Notes: generated by a model not told the origin, from the sequence alone. DNA of 64,000 bases from Malachius bipustulatus (GCA_910589415.1 OU342636.1:1780437-1844436), one strand, 5' to 3'; positions 23,101 to 33,736 are shown, numbered from the stretch's first letter. Made by a program: numbers and translations.

Positions 23101-25299
23101 CCGCTTACCTTTCGGGCAAAGTTTCTTATTCAGCATTTATGGACGCTGGGTCTTGAATGGGATAGTGAGCCACCTGAGGACGTTCTGCTGCAGTGGAAGA
23201 GACATAAATCGGAGCTTACTCTTCTTAGAAACTTGGCGATTCCTCGTCACGTGATACCTCCTAACTATCGTTCATGCCAACTACATGCCTTCGGAGATAG
23301 TTCTGAAAGGGGTTATGCAGGTGTAGTCTACCTTCGTTTTGAGCTTCCCGATGGGGACATAAAGGTTTCGCTCATCTGCGCCAAGTCCAAAGTGGCACCA
23401 CTAAAGCGTATCTCACTGCCTAGGCTTGAATTATGCACGGCAGTTCTAACTTCAAAATTAGCTTCGTTTGTAAGGAAAACTTATTCTCCCATCATTTCGT
23501 GTGAGAATATTTTCGCTTGGTCAGATTCGTCTATTGCTCTGTCGTGGATAAGGTCACCACCTCATCGTTGGAAGACTTTTGTGGGCAATAGAGTGAGCAT
23601 CATCCAAGATCTTGTTCCTTCTCATAGGTGGCACCATATCAGTTCAAGTGACAATCCTGCGGACTGCGCTTCTCGGGGATTGTTCCCTTCTGAGCTGGTA
23701 AACAGCTCCATGTGGTGGCAAGGACCCAGTATTCTCCAGTTGCCACAGAGCCAGTGGCCGGTTGATGTATCTGCATCGTCTTTGCCCCCTTCATCTCTGG
23801 AGGAAGAGAAGAAAATCGTTCTTATAAATTTTGTTTCTTTGGATTATATCGATCAACTTTTAGATAAATATTCCTCCTTATCTAAAATTCAGCGTATCAT
23901 TGCTTATGTGAATCGATTCATTTCCTCGTGTAAGGGAGATAATATATGTGGTTCGTTTAGCGCTCAAGAATTGCATAGGGCCCTACTTGTCCTAATTAAG
24001 CGCGTTCAACATGTTTCTTTCACCGATATTCTGGGAAACCTTATGAAAGGTCGACCTATTCCTAAATGCTTCCGAAAATTGAGTCCTTTCATTGCGGTAG
24101 ATGGCGTGCTCAGGGTGGGCGGTCGCCTCGCTAAATCGGGTCTGAATTATGACCAACGACATCCCGCGATCTTGCCTCAGAAGCATCGGCTTACCGAATT
24201 AATTATCGAAAAGGTGCATAAAGATCATCTACATCCAGGTCTTCAGACAGTTCAATTCTTAATCTCGCAGAACTTTTGGATTTTGTCACCCCGGAGAGCC
24301 ATTCGCCGGGTGCTCAGTAATTGTTTGAAATGCTTTCGAGTAAAGCCTAGTACTTATCAGCCACCAATGGGTGAGCTACCATCCGTTCGGATTAATCAGG
24401 TCAAGCCATTCCAAATTGTGGGAGTCGATTATGGTGGTCCGTTTCATGTCAAGACAGGTCCTGATCGGTCTGTCAGGGTACTCCACAAGGCCTATCTTTG
24501 TTTGTTCGTTTGTTTTACGACCAAAGCCCTCCATTTGGAGTTGGCATCAGACCTCACTACTGATTGTTTTTTGGCTGCACTCCGACGATTCATCGCTCGT
24601 CGAGGGCGCTGCACTCGAATATTTTCGGATCAGGGAACAAACTTTGTTGGAGCTAAACGGGAGCTTAATAACCTTATGAAGGAGGTAGTCGAAGTTGAGA
24701 AAATCACATGGTGTTGCCATCCCATTTCAGCCCCACATTTCGGTGGGTTATGGGAGGCAGGTATCAAGTCTGTGAAAACTCACTTATCCCGAGTTATTGG
24801 GGAACAAAATCTAACCTATGAAGAGTTCTATACAGTTTTGGTTCAAATTGAGGCCGTTTTAAACTCTCGCCCTCTTTGCCCTTTGAGCTCAGATCCAAAT
24901 GATCTCTCGGTCCTAACTCCAGGACACTTTCTAACCTTAGAGCCATTAACTTGCATCCCTGATCCCGATCTGACACAATTGCCTTTGAATCGGTTATCTC
25001 GATGGCAGCTGATTCAGAGACTGCACCAGGACTTCTGGCGTCGATGGCGGGTTGAGTATCTACATACCTTGCAACAGAGAAACAAGTGGACGAATCACCC
25101 GTCAAATACGTCTGAGGATGCCCTGGTTTTAATACAGGACGAGTTGCTTCCTCCTTGTAAATGGCGCATTGGTCGCATCGTACAGCTGTATCATGGTTTG
25201 GATAACGTGGCACGCGTTGCAACCATTCGTACCTCTAAGGGTCTGATGCAGAGACCATTGGTGAAACTCTGTCCCCTCACGTGCGAGGATCTTCGGTAA
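20164..25299 (+). CDS. BEL/Pao gag-pol polyprotein (1,711 aa)
   Basis: Start chosen at ATG 20,164 (MPKSKITEYRAKRQ); upstream in-frame codons lack an ATG. In order: gag with coiled segments (about 1-320); cysteine/histidine knuckles (about 335-405: CSICGGTHSC, CVKCFGFHRVKDC, CDRCQEGHH); aspartic protease with DSGSQ (D461); RT with AADIKQMY (D792) and YVDD (about 867-870); RNase H (GDSSERG D1045, WSDSS D1121); H2C2 zinc finger and integrase DDE (D1422 in VDYGG, D1489 in SDQGTNF, E1531 in LWEAG); then a C-terminal domain of the type usual in BEL integrases. All catalytic residues looked for are present and there is no internal stop, so this copy may be competent. Confidence 0.95.
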   Translation: MPKSKITEYRAKRQLHIDVVDEILTLAETAVADQSVHIRFKLRYVVLDQLFEDFEKIHVSIIGLVSEEDKPDFEVEKVVRQHFFDSFYTIQTIYNNLFVEQTTGKTKPIDQKPISDKSSNIKLQRLTIPTFSGDYKEWATFRDLFSSLVHENKDLDPISKFQYLVSFLAKEPLKLVKILPLTADNYPVAFQTLKDRYENRRLLAATYWNSVCCLKSVTSASPQSLRFLLDNFQENLSALKTMQFPVDLEDFMLFSILLQKVDPITRERFELEVGSNEIPTFGQLKKFLHKQCAALENATLVSSVNTSSKVISSSGRFKPVSSLVSTSKTKTSRGCSICGGTHSCHSCPSLKNKSPLERFKLIKNKNLCVKCFGFHRVKDCLSEVNCDRCQEGHHTLLHFDDSKPSNDVANKPEVAVSSSSLEIAQSLANVSSSKKTVLLSTVLLEIRDFWGNFRKVRALIDSGSQVNMISARCVENLGLAGKNISLAVLGIGEQPSTISKSASCTIRPIGQSGSELCFDAVVISKICSNMPSAPILVEKLNLFSNLIMADPGFHTPGPIDLLIGAEWFPQILLEGRLNYTGLPTALNTIFGWIVMGRVDAAPEPSTLTSFFVSNEVSLERTIKRLWELEEVPGNPASSPDDVQCEKHYIENYSRESDGRYCVALPFKGEEPILGDSRSGALKQFLALENRLKKNVTLYNQYRDYMDEYLKNGHMEVVTSLPRDPNRVYYIPHHPVCKSESSTTPIRVVFNASYRTVDGYSLNSELFVGPKLQSDIATLLLKFRLHAVAFAADIKQMYLQIKLHSKHWDYQRILWRSSPQKSVEEFRLTTVIFGVSSAPFLALRTLLQLVNEEGSEFQSASKVISADTYVDDIISGCSSVEDALLVRDQLTQMLARGGFELRKWSSNSSTFLSSIPDSHRQSPSLSFDEKDSNVTKVLGLRWFPEKDIFSYTVEAIPRPCTKRNILSELARIFDPLGFLSPLTFRAKFLIQHLWTLGLEWDSEPPEDVLLQWKRHKSELTLLRNLAIPRHVIPPNYRSCQLHAFGDSSERGYAGVVYLRFELPDGDIKVSLICAKSKVAPLKRISLPRLELCTAVLTSKLASFVRKTYSPIISCENIFAWSDSSIALSWIRSPPHRWKTFVGNRVSIIQDLVPSHRWHHISSSDNPADCASRGLFPSELVNSSMWWQGPSILQLPQSQWPVDVSASSLPPSSLEEEKKIVLINFVSLDYIDQLLDKYSSLSKIQRIIAYVNRFISSCKGDNICGSFSAQELHRALLVLIKRVQHVSFTDILGNLMKGRPIPKCFRKLSPFIAVDGVLRVGGRLAKSGLNYDQRHPAILPQKHRLTELIIEKVHKDHLHPGLQTVQFLISQNFWILSPRRAIRRVLSNCLKCFRVKPSTYQPPMGELPSVRINQVKPFQIVGVDYGGPFHVKTGPDRSVRVLHKAYLCLFVCFTTKALHLELASDLTTDCFLAALRRFIARRGRCTRIFSDQGTNFVGAKRELNNLMKEVVEVEKITWCCHPISAPHFGGLWEAGIKSVKTHLSRVIGEQNLTYEEFYTVLVQIEAVLNSRPLCPLSSDPNDLSVLTPGHFLTLEPLTCIPDPDLTQLPLNRLSRWQLIQRLHQDFWRRWRVEYLHTLQQRNKWTNHPSNTSEDALVLIQDELLPPCKWRIGRIVQLYHGLDNVARVATIRTSKGLMQRPLVKLCPLTCEDLR

Positions 25300-25327
25300 A
25301 ATGCATGCCATTTTAGGTGGGCGGTAA

Positions 25328-25805
25328 TGTTAAAGCCCCACAAATTATAAATATTGTAAATAGTTATTCTTTTTCCTTTTTGTTTTTGCGGGTTTTCCAC
25401 TATCACAGAGGTGCCTTTATTTGTTGTTAATTTAATTTTTAATTTGAATCGGGAGTAATTATTGCCTGATAACCCCACTCGCCGGATCGGAGCGAGGGCA
25501 GATCGAGCGCCCACTTGGCAATCGTCGGTATTAGGAGTCAGATTCGCTGACCAAAAGAAATTCGGTGCGCCGCGACAAAATTATTGTTTTTGCATTCAGT
25601 GGTGCCTTTCAAGTTTTTTTCACACTGTTGATCGTTCGAGACCACATCGGAGCCAGACTCATCACTCATCACCTAGGCCTAGGATAGGAAGGAAGCCCGT
25701 TCTTCAGTTGGAGAAGGTAGGTGGATTTTCAGGCAATATCGTAAATAAATACAGTCCATTAATTTAATTTGAAAATCGGTACAGTATTTGAGGCTGTACT
25801 TAACA
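25328..25805 (+). repeat. BEL 3' LTR
   Basis: 478 bp, nearly identical to the 5' LTR. The preceding TTTTAGGTGGGCGGTAA is the likely polypurine-tract region. It is followed by the ACGTG duplication (25,806-25,810). Confidence 0.95.
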
Positions 25806-27315
25806 ACGTGGTTACCACTAAAATGGAGAACAATTTTTAAGTGGTTATCTAGTTCCGGCGACGTGATTAGATCTGACCGTGCCAGGGTTTGGCCACATCA
25901 CGGTCACGTGGCCACACCGTGGATGTATGGTGGCGAGCTCTATCCCTTGTATCTTCGCACAGTCCGCGCACATACTAGTTGATGTTGGGTTTTCGATCTC
26001 TGTCTTACAGCCGCAATGTCATATTTTTACCTTCCTATTCCTATCGTATTTCTACCTAGTCTTGCTAAATAAAACAAGATCGGGACGGCATGGAAAATGA
26101 AGAACTCAACTCATCCTTGAATCTACATAGGTATACAAAAATTATTAAGGAGGAGCGTGCGTCTGCACTCGCCCAACAAATTACAAACGAACGCAACTTT
26201 ATTGTGAAACATTTATGTAATAAATCGAAATCTTACTAAGCGCCGCCATAAAAACGACATTTAAAAAAAAACTTGAAACGTAATTTCACGTACGGTTAGT
26301 GTGTGATAAGCTGTCTGCGGCAAGAAGTTATTTTTTATCGATAAATATTACTTACAAGAAACGCAAAAGCAATTTTTTTTTAATTCTGTGCCATATTGAT
26401 CAACATTTACTATTTATCAGATCGTTTACATAATCTTTGCGGTAATGGCGGCAAGAGGTTTATCCGTAAATATGGCCGCCTTATAGTGGAGAGGGTCTGG
26501 CAAAAAAAAAGGCTCCATCCGCCTTGGACTCGAGAATTTTTTTTGATTTTTTTTTTCATAAAGTTGGACCCCCTCTTCATTTTGGTGGCATTTTCAAAAA
26601 TTTAATCGACGCCCTGGCGGAGAAATGTGCTTGCGAAGACATCGGCAATGGGTTTTTTGCACATAACTCGCTTAATTCAACTCTGAGCATAGTAAGTATC
26701 CTGTCGAAAAATGAAGAGCTCTCGAAGACGCGTAATTTGAACTTTTACTGGTCCAAATCGGTCAAACGGTTCTCGAGATATCGCATTTTCAATTTCAAGG
26801 CCCTTTCTTCAGGGTTCCGCCGCGGTGCGAATACACCGCCGTCCGTGTTCGCGTGTTTTGCATGGAAAAAATCGACTTAGGGACTTAATTTTTTTTTCCA
26901 TCGACAGACAGCAGTGTCCTCAATGATGCCTGAAATTTTGAAGTCGCTATCTCGATTGGAGGGGGAGGGGGAGGGGAAATCATAATTAAAATTCAAATTG
27001 CTATAACTTTCGCTAATATTGGGGCGTCGGGCCCAACCAATGGGAGATGACACTTTAGAATGCCTACTTTAAAATGGTATTATTTTTTTTTCGATTCCGC
27101 CAATATTGGCAAGATGCCAGCAGAAAAACCGATTTCCCTCCCCCCTTTTTTTTCTTAAAACTGTTTTTTTGCCATGAAAGAAGGGGGTGTGGGTAAAATT
27201 TTTTTCGTCATCAGACGGGAATTTTTTTTTATCTTTGATTTGAGCTCCAGTAGACCTCGATCGGACCATTATTAAGGTCACAGGGTCACCAAACGCGTTT
27301 GGTCCTGTAGAATGG
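25806..27315. other. Non-coding DNA interrupting PLE1, right part
   Basis: No family recognised. Contains a GGCCACATCACGGTCACGTG near-palindrome (about 25,891), a 49-codon small ORF (listed separately), and less AT-rich blocks around 26,560-26,900 with phrases such as GTTCTCGAGATATCGCA. Frames here lack protein signatures. Confidence 0.4.
26090..26239 (+). CDS. Small hypothetical ORF (49 aa)
   Basis: ATG GAA AAT GAA ... TAA gives a hydrophilic, Glu/Lys-rich peptide beginning MENEELNSSLNL and ending NKSKSY. Composition is more protein-like than the surrounding frames, but there is no homologue I recognise and no supporting context. It could be the first exon of something outside this fragment or a chance frame. 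Confidence 0.15.
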   Translation: MENEELNSSLNLHRYTKIIKEERASALAQQITNERNFIVKHLCNKSKSY

Positions 27316-27660
27316 CAAGGATTAGGGTTAGCGGGTTCCGCTACCCGGCATTTTTTAGGGCTAAGTGTCCCCTTTCAAGATTTTTTTACCCCATGTCGCT
27401 ATCTTAATTAGGGCCTGCACGCGGACGTGATATGTAAACCAATTAATCTAGCCGCGGAGCCGCGAGAGCCGGGGGCGAAGCCTAGCGCTCCCTCTCTTTC
27501 TCTCTTCTCTCACAGACACACACGCTAGATTAATTGGTTTACATATCACGTCCGCGTGCAGGCCCTAATTAAGATAGCGACATGGGGTAAAAAAATCTTG
27601 AAAGGGGACACTTAGCCCTAAAAAATGCCGGATAGCGGAACCCCCTAACCCTAATCCTTG
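27316..27660. repeat. Inverted repeat with ~130-bp arms at the PLE1 junction
   Basis: Left arm (27,316-27,452) runs from CAAGGATTAGGGTTAGCGGG to CCAATTAATCTAGC. The right arm (27,534-27,660) is its reverse complement with few changes. The ~80-bp loop is CT-rich. PLE1 ORF sequence resumes at 27,661, so this hairpin forms the right border of the DNA interrupting PLE1. Confidence 0.8.
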
Positions 27661-29477
27661 GAAGAGGGAAGACAGCTAACATAATAACCAACTTCGCATA
27701 CAAAAACTCAGGTCAAAGCTCAGACATAGAGATGGCCTACAGAAAATCAAAAAAAAATTTCAAAGAACACCCAGACCTACTGTTGATGAATGCAGATAAA
27801 GGAAACGTTACAGTGGTGATGAACAAGGACAACTACAACAACTTGGCAATGGAACAACTTAACGACACCGAGTACTACAAAAACCTACCAAGGGACCCAA
27901 CATCTACCATACAACAGAAATGCAACAAAATCGTGACAGACCTGAAGAGACAAAATACATCACGGAAGAAGCCAGCAAGATGATGATGTACACAGGAGTC
28001 AGCCCTAAGTATTACGGAGCTCCCAAAATTCACAAACCACAGCTCAGTCTCAGAACGATTGTTAGCTCCATTAACAGCCCAACGAGCAAACTAGCACAAT
28101 ACGTAACAGACATACTCACACAGTCATATGACAAGGAGAACATGTACTTCATAAAAGACTCCTTCGAATTGGCCAACTTTATAAATGACAAGACAATACC
28201 AGACAACTATGTCCTCATCAGCCTAGACGTAGTATCGTTGTTCATCAACATAACAACCCAACTAGCGAAGTCGAGTATAGAAAGAAAATGGGAGACAATC
28301 AAGAACAACACCAAAGTGCCAAAAAAGAAGTTCCTCGAGATTGTCCAGCTGATCTTTGATTCGACAACCTTTTCATACAATGGGTCATACTATAGACAAC
28401 TGATTGGCTCACCAATGGGATCCATCCTCTCCCCAATTATATCTCAATACATAGTGGATGAACTCCTAGATGAATGTTTACCAAAATTGCCCTACGAAGT
28501 CCCATTCCTAAAGAAGTACGTAGACGACATAATATGTGTAGTACCAAAAGACCAACAAACAACAATTCTAGAAGTGTTCAACTCTTACCACCCAAGAATC
28601 CAATTCACTGTAGAAAATGAGAATGAAGGTACCCTTCCTAGACACAAAAGTGATCAGAACCAACAACACCCTACGTACAGACTGGTACAGAAAACCAACA
28701 TACTCAGGTAGATACATACACTTTAAATCATATCACCCAATAAAGATGAAGATCAACCTGATAAGGACCTCAAAACAAGAGTAGTCAAGATCAGCCATCC
28801 AACACTAGTTCAAGAAAACCTGAGGCAACTTAGACAAATATTAACGAAGAATGAGTACCCAATCAGACTCCTTAATAAAATTATTTTCAACACACAAATA
28901 AGAGAAATACCAAACAACCAGGACAACGTAGAAGGAACAGAACAACTCCCAGAAAACGAACGACGATACATAACTCTACCACACATAGAAGAACTCACCA
29001 AGAAGCTCACAAAGGTAATCAAGGGGCCTAACATAAAGATTGGCGTAAAAAAACGTGAAAACAACAAACCAGATCTTCAGCAAGCTTAAAGACAAGACAC
29101 CAACACTAAAAAAGTCGGGAGTAGTCTACTCAATTCCATGTAAGGATTGTGAGTCATGCTACATAGGAGAGACGTCCAGATTATTAAAGGATAGATTAAC
29201 CAACCACAGAAGTGACATTAACAGAAATAAGAACTCCTGCAAGTTAGCTGAGCACACACTAAAAATGGGACACAACATGGATTACGAAAACACAGGAATA
29301 CTAGATGAAGTAAAAAACACCACAAAGAGAAAATTCATCGAAATGGTGAGAATTTTCCAGAACACCTCAACAATCAACAACAAGAAAGACATTGAGAGTC
29401 TCAGCAACATCTATGCCAACCTGTTAGACCTAGACAACAACAAATTTAGAAACCTAACAGAAGACGCTGACATTTAA
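27661..29477 (+). pseudogene. PLE1 reverse transcriptase and GIY-YIG endonuclease (frameshifted)
   Basis: Resumes with RGKTANIITNFAYK. RT segments follow: PDLLLMNADKGNVTVV (27,775 on), then in another frame ISLDVVSLF, GSPMGSILSP and the catalytic YVDDIIC (near 28,520). After a further frameshift near 28,640-28,700, a C-terminal frame (29,055-29,477) has the endonuclease motif VYSIPCKDCESCYIGETSR with the conserved ...H.. region downstream. RT followed by GIY-YIG is diagnostic of Penelope-like elements. At least two frameshifts disable it. Confidence 0.9.
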
Positions 29478-29833
29478 AGAAGAAACATCGCTATTTACAA
29501 TGCTTAGTTCCTCTAGTCATAGTTTCTGTTCCATGTAGTTTAGTTATAGTATACTGTAATATGTAATTTTGGGTTTTCGGACACTAGAAAAATAATTTTC
29601 ACACATTTCTGTTTAAATATTAGAATTTAAAACTGCCGCCAATAAACTTCAAAATATGTACTTGTAATCAACCAATGGCAATACGACAGCAGGGACGTTA
29701 TCAATTCAGAGCGCGATAAGGGCAGACATTTGCTTTTTAATTTCATTTTTAATTTGTAATTGTGCTTGTATATTTTTAAATAACACTAGACATGTAAAAC
29801 AAAACTATTAAATAAAATAGAACTCCCAGCTGC
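29478..29833 (+). other. PLE1 3' untranslated region
   Basis: About 350 bp between the endonuclease stop and the 3' pseudo-LTR. Mostly AT-rich; nothing further recognised. Confidence 0.5.
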
Positions 29834-30081
29834 TGTGTTGGTATCCTAAGTAGATCTAGTCATAGAGATGAGTCCATAGAAGTAACAACAAATGATTTTT
29901 AATGTAAATTTTAACAACTTTTTGAAGATAATCTCACGCTAAGGTAGGCATGTATTGTTTCTAGCCTTTCTCTAGATTTAGATTTTAATACGATGCTGTT
30001 TGTTTTGTTTTAGACCTGAAGATGAAAATAAAAATTTTCGATAGCTAGTCTATTTAGCAAAGAGTGCTCTTTTTTATATAT
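29834..30081 (+). repeat. PLE1 3' pseudo-LTR
   Basis: Direct repeat of 18,401-18,648 with a few substitutions. Includes GACCTGAAGATGAAAA (about 30,013), which resembles a hammerhead ribozyme core (see findings). It ends in a TA-rich run into which the next element inserted. Confidence 0.8.
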
Positions 30082-30089
30082 AAATATAT

Positions 30090-31194
30090 TGTTATGGTAT
30101 TCCTTTTCCCCCTTATCTAATTTATTATTATTAATTCTATTAAAAAAATTATACCATAAACAAATCAAATTTTAATGATTCTTTGAGGGCACTCTCTCTC
30201 TCAGTTGGGTTCAGTTGAAAAGAAAATTTTGATTTAATTTAATTTGAATTCTAATTTGAAAACTTTTTAACAAATACCTAATTTATTATTTGACATAATA
30301 TTTATTACAGAAAATTACAACAAAAAAACCTACCTCGAGCTCTCTGATTCTAAATTTTGTTAAAACTACACTTATAAGAATTTAAAATTAATTATCACAT
30401 CAAAATAATCTTACAATATCCTTCACAATATGCGTCTCGCAGCCTCGCTTCTCCTTTTCCTGATCTATCAACTCTCTCTGTCACTCTCTTCGTGTCTCAC
30501 TGCTTCTCTTCTTCTTTCCGCTTCTCCTTCCTTTCTTAAATACAATCTGTAATTTCCTATCTTTTAGACATCTTCCAGGTTTCTTCCACTTCTTTTCAAG
30601 TTGATCTTCTCTATAATTTATCCCCTTCCGACTTCTTCACGTTCTCTTCGCTATCTATTTGTTCTTCTCTTTTGTGCTTCCAAAATAACTACCTTCACCC
30701 TTTTTACCTTTTCTTATACACGCTCTTCTCAATTTCAATCTAATTAATTAATTCTCCTTGTTATCTACCTCTTTGTTCTTCTCCTTTTTCTTCCAAATAA
30801 TTATTTTTACTTTTCTTACTCTTTTCCTTGACAGTCCGCTTCACAAATTTTTTTAATTATTATCTTTTGACAACCTCTCTTCTTATAGTTTATTTCTTTC
30901 TTATCCTCTTCCACTAAATATTACTTCTTCTTTTCTTTAATTCTTCTAAATCATTATTTTTTTAACTTCTCTTACTCTTTTCTGACAGTCCACTTTCTTA
31001 AAATCTCATTAATTCCTCGTTGCTATCAACATTTTTCTCCATTCACTTTTTTCTTTTTCTATACTGATTTTTTTAAACAATCCAAAATTTATTTTTGACA
31101 TTTTTAATAATTAAATACTAATAATTTTTATTTGTTAAAATCTTCAAATCAAATCCAAACTTTAATTATTAGGTGAACCTAATTTTTCATAACA
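30090..31194 (-). repeat. Gypsy 3' LTR (left)
   Basis: 1,105 bp, pyrimidine-rich on the plus strand with many CTTCTTCT runs. Immediately inside, the minus strand reads AATTTTGGGGAA, a plausible polypurine tract. Confidence 0.95.
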
Positions 31195-31351
31195 ATTCCC
31201 CAAAATTTACATGAAATTAATTTTGAATTTATTTAGAATTAATTGAATGATAATTTTCTATTAAACTACTAATTAACTAACTAATTAACTAATCAACTCA
31301 CAATCTTATTCTAATCTATTTCTATAACTAATTCTACCTATATCAACAGTT

Positions 31352-33736
31352 TTAAACATTAAATTTATAAACTTGTTCAATGTTAAACACTCCTCGAATC
31401 TTGTCAGTATCTATATGTTTTAATAAATAACTGTTCACCGGTTCTTCAGTTACTACTTCATACGGTCCTTCAAACGGAAATTGCAACTTTGCACATTTTT
31501 TATTTTCTCTATCTGAAACTCTATGTGCTCTCAATATTACATAGTCTCCTTTCTTAAATTTTACTTTCTTCTTAATCAATTTTTCTTGTTTCTCAATCCA
31601 TTTCATTCTTTTTATTTCACTTCTTCTTCTTAATTCTTCCCTTATTTCTTGTATTCTCTCTTGATCTTCAAATATCCATTTTCTTTCTGGTCTAATTCCT
31701 TTTAACACGTAAATTGGACTTTCCTCTGTATTTGTATTTGGAACATTGTTTAAATAATTTTCGATTTGGTTTAAATTTTCCTCCCATGTCATATGATCAT
31801 CACTACTTAAAATTCGTAGGAATTTAACAACTTCCTGTATATATCGTTCTGATGGATTCCCCGCTGGATGTCTTATGCTTATGAACCTCTGGACAATTTC
31901 ATTTCGTCTACAAAAAGTTTCAAATCTTTGATTTTTAAAGTATGTGGCATTATCCATGATACAACTTTGTGGATAACCAATTTCATCAAAATATTTCTTC
32001 ATTTTTCTGGTAATTTCCTGATAATTTGTCCTATTGCATGCATATAATTTAACATATTTTGAAAATATGTCCACTATTATTAATATATGCCTTTTTCTTG
32101 ATCTGCTTTCTACAAGATCACTAATGAAATCTATTGCGATTATTTCTAGACATTCTTTTGCTGTAATACTTTTGACAATGTTTCTATTGATCTTGTTCTT
32201 GTTTTTACTTAGCTGGCATGTGATACATACTTTCGTAACATTCTTTGCAATTGTTGTATCTTTTTTTGAAATGTAATTTTCTCTAAACAATAACCATAAT
32301 TTTCTGGAACCAATATGTCCGTATTCCTCATGTAATTGTGTTAAAATTTTCTGTGCCAAATCTTCTGTTACCAAGAATACTTCACATTCTCCTATTTTCT
32401 TTATATAAATACCTCCTTGTAGAATACTTCTTTCCTTCTGTTGTTGTGATAAATTTTGTTGATTATTTACAATTTCTTGTATTGAAAATAGTCCTTCTTC
32501 GTATTTCATAATATTTGTCCCCAATTGCATTCTCCGATTATTTTTCAATTGCTTTCCATCTTCTCTTGTTAAAGCATCTGTGACAACATTGTCCTTTCCA
32601 GCAATATGGTGAATAGAAAAATCGTATTCTTGTAACAACAACAACCATCTATGAATCCTGCTGTTTGAATATCTATTGTTCATAATTGTCGTTAGAGCAG
32701 AATGATCTGTTTTGATCAAAAACTTTGCTCCCAGTAGATAAAATTTTAGTTTAGTCACACAGAAAATTACACTCGCCAACTCTAACTCGGTCGCACTGTA
32801 GTTTCTTTCATATGGTTTAGTAATTCTTGATATGAAGCATATTGGTACGTCCACTCCATCTTGTTCTTGAAGTAATGCTCCTGCAAAACGATACATAGAA
32901 GCATCGGTCAACAATATAAAAGGTTTATTATATTGTGGATGATATATTTTCAAATTTTTATTGAATTCTTCTTTAATGTTCCTAAATGCTTCGTCTCTTT
33001 CCTCCGTCCATTTCCACCTTACCCCTTTTCGAAGTAGTTCTAAAAGTTTCAGTAATTTTCCGCTTATATTTGGAACAAGTCTTTTGAAATAATTTATTAA
33101 TCCAATGAAACCTCGTAAAGTTTTTAAATTAGTTGGTTTCTTGTAATCCATTATGACTTTAATACGATTTTCATCCATTTGCATTCCTTGCTCGTTTAAT
33201 TTAAAACCCAAAAATATTACCTCTTTTTGATAAAATTCACACTTTTCCGGATTAATTTTTAAACCTGCTTCATTTAATACATGTAAAATCTTTTCTATAT
33301 GTTTTCTATGATCTTCTTCACTTTTTGAATAAATTAATATGTCGTCGACATAATGTAATGTAAAGTCTTCATGTTTATCTAGTATTTTATGTAAGGCCCT
33401 TGTTAATGCAGAAGATGCACTTTGCAAACCAAAAGGGACCACCTTAAACCTATATAATACTCCATCCACTGAAAATCCTGTATAATCTCTACTATTTTGA
33501 TCCAATGGTATTAACCAAAAACTATGTTTCAGGTCTATTTTTGTAAATAGTTTAGCTTCAGTTATCCTTCCAAAAATTGCTTGCATATTCATTGGTGATT
33601 CATATTGTGGAACGGTATATTTATTAATATTTCGAGCATCCAAGCATAATCTTAAATCTCCATTATTCTTCCTCACAACTACCAGCGGACTTACAAATCT
33701 TGTACTACTTCTTTCTATTATATCTTCATTTAACAT
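31352..33736 (-). CDS. Gypsy pol: RT, RNase H and integrase (794 aa)
   Basis: Begins within RT (MLNEDIIERSS) and contains LCLDARNINKYT, VPFGLQSA, YVDDILIYS (D131, D132), RNase H residues in LLTDASM, ATELELA and IKTDHSAL, an HHCC finger (H..H ... CITCQLSK), and integrase DDE (D536 in AIDFI, D595 in IMDNATYF, E630 in GNPSERY). It ends with a basic tail. This ORF is intact, but its start is an internal Met: the N-terminal end of RT lies in the neighbouring frame at 33,730-34,359, separated by a 1-nt lesion in an A run at about 33,745. Confidence 0.9.
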   Translation of the reverse strand: MLNEDIIERSSTRFVSPLVVVRKNNGDLRLCLDARNINKYTVPQYESPMNMQAIFGRITEAKLFTKIDLKHSFWLIPLDQNSRDYTGFSVDGVLYRFKVVPFGLQSASSALTRALHKILDKHEDFTLHYVDDILIYSKSEEDHRKHIEKILHVLNEAGLKINPEKCEFYQKEVIFLGFKLNEQGMQMDENRIKVIMDYKKPTNLKTLRGFIGLINYFKRLVPNISGKLLKLLELLRKGVRWKWTEERDEAFRNIKEEFNKNLKIYHPQYNKPFILLTDASMYRFAGALLQEQDGVDVPICFISRITKPYERNYSATELELASVIFCVTKLKFYLLGAKFLIKTDHSALTTIMNNRYSNSRIHRWLLLLQEYDFSIHHIAGKDNVVTDALTREDGKQLKNNRRMQLGTNIMKYEEGLFSIQEIVNNQQNLSQQQKERSILQGGIYIKKIGECEVFLVTEDLAQKILTQLHEEYGHIGSRKLWLLFRENYISKKDTTIAKNVTKVCITCQLSKNKNKINRNIVKSITAKECLEIIAIDFISDLVESRSRKRHILIIVDIFSKYVKLYACNRTNYQEITRKMKKYFDEIGYPQSCIMDNATYFKNQRFETFCRRNEIVQRFISIRHPAGNPSERYIQEVVKFLRILSSDDHMTWEENLNQIENYLNNVPNTNTEESPIYVLKGIRPERKWIFEDQERIQEIREELRRRSEIKRMKWIEKQEKLIKKKVKFKKGDYVILRAHRVSDRENKKCAKLQFPFEGPYEVVTEEPVNSYLLKHIDTDKIRGVFNIEQVYKFNV

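Larger units (their letters stand above)
19164..25805 (+). mobile_element. Complete BEL/Pao LTR retrotransposon
   Basis: Two 478-bp LTRs (19,164-19,641 and 25,328-25,805) begin TGTTAAAGCC and end GTACTTAACA. They differ at about one position that I noticed (A/C near 19,309). The 5-bp ACGTG occurs immediately outside both ends. A single uninterrupted 1,711-codon gag-pol frame lies between. These features fit a recent, structurally complete insertion. Confidence 0.95.
18401..30081 (+). mobile_element. Penelope-like element PLE1, interrupted
   Basis: Bounded by direct 248-bp pseudo-LTRs. The ORF starts at 18,730, breaks at about 19,054, and resumes at 27,661 with RT and GIY-YIG sequence. The part of the ORF between these points (about 110 codons, visible in the inverted copy) is missing, so the interruption replaced sequence rather than only inserting. 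PLEs copy themselves by target-primed reverse transcription. Frameshifts in three places make this copy inactive. Confidence 0.8.

Noticed and set aside
24794..25222. 142-codon antisense frame in the BEL integrase
   Set aside because: Shadow of the intact gag-pol ORF.
27640..27660. Telomere-like CCCTAACCCTAATCC
   Set aside because: Only about two units, part of an inverted-repeat arm, and insect telomeres use TTAGG.
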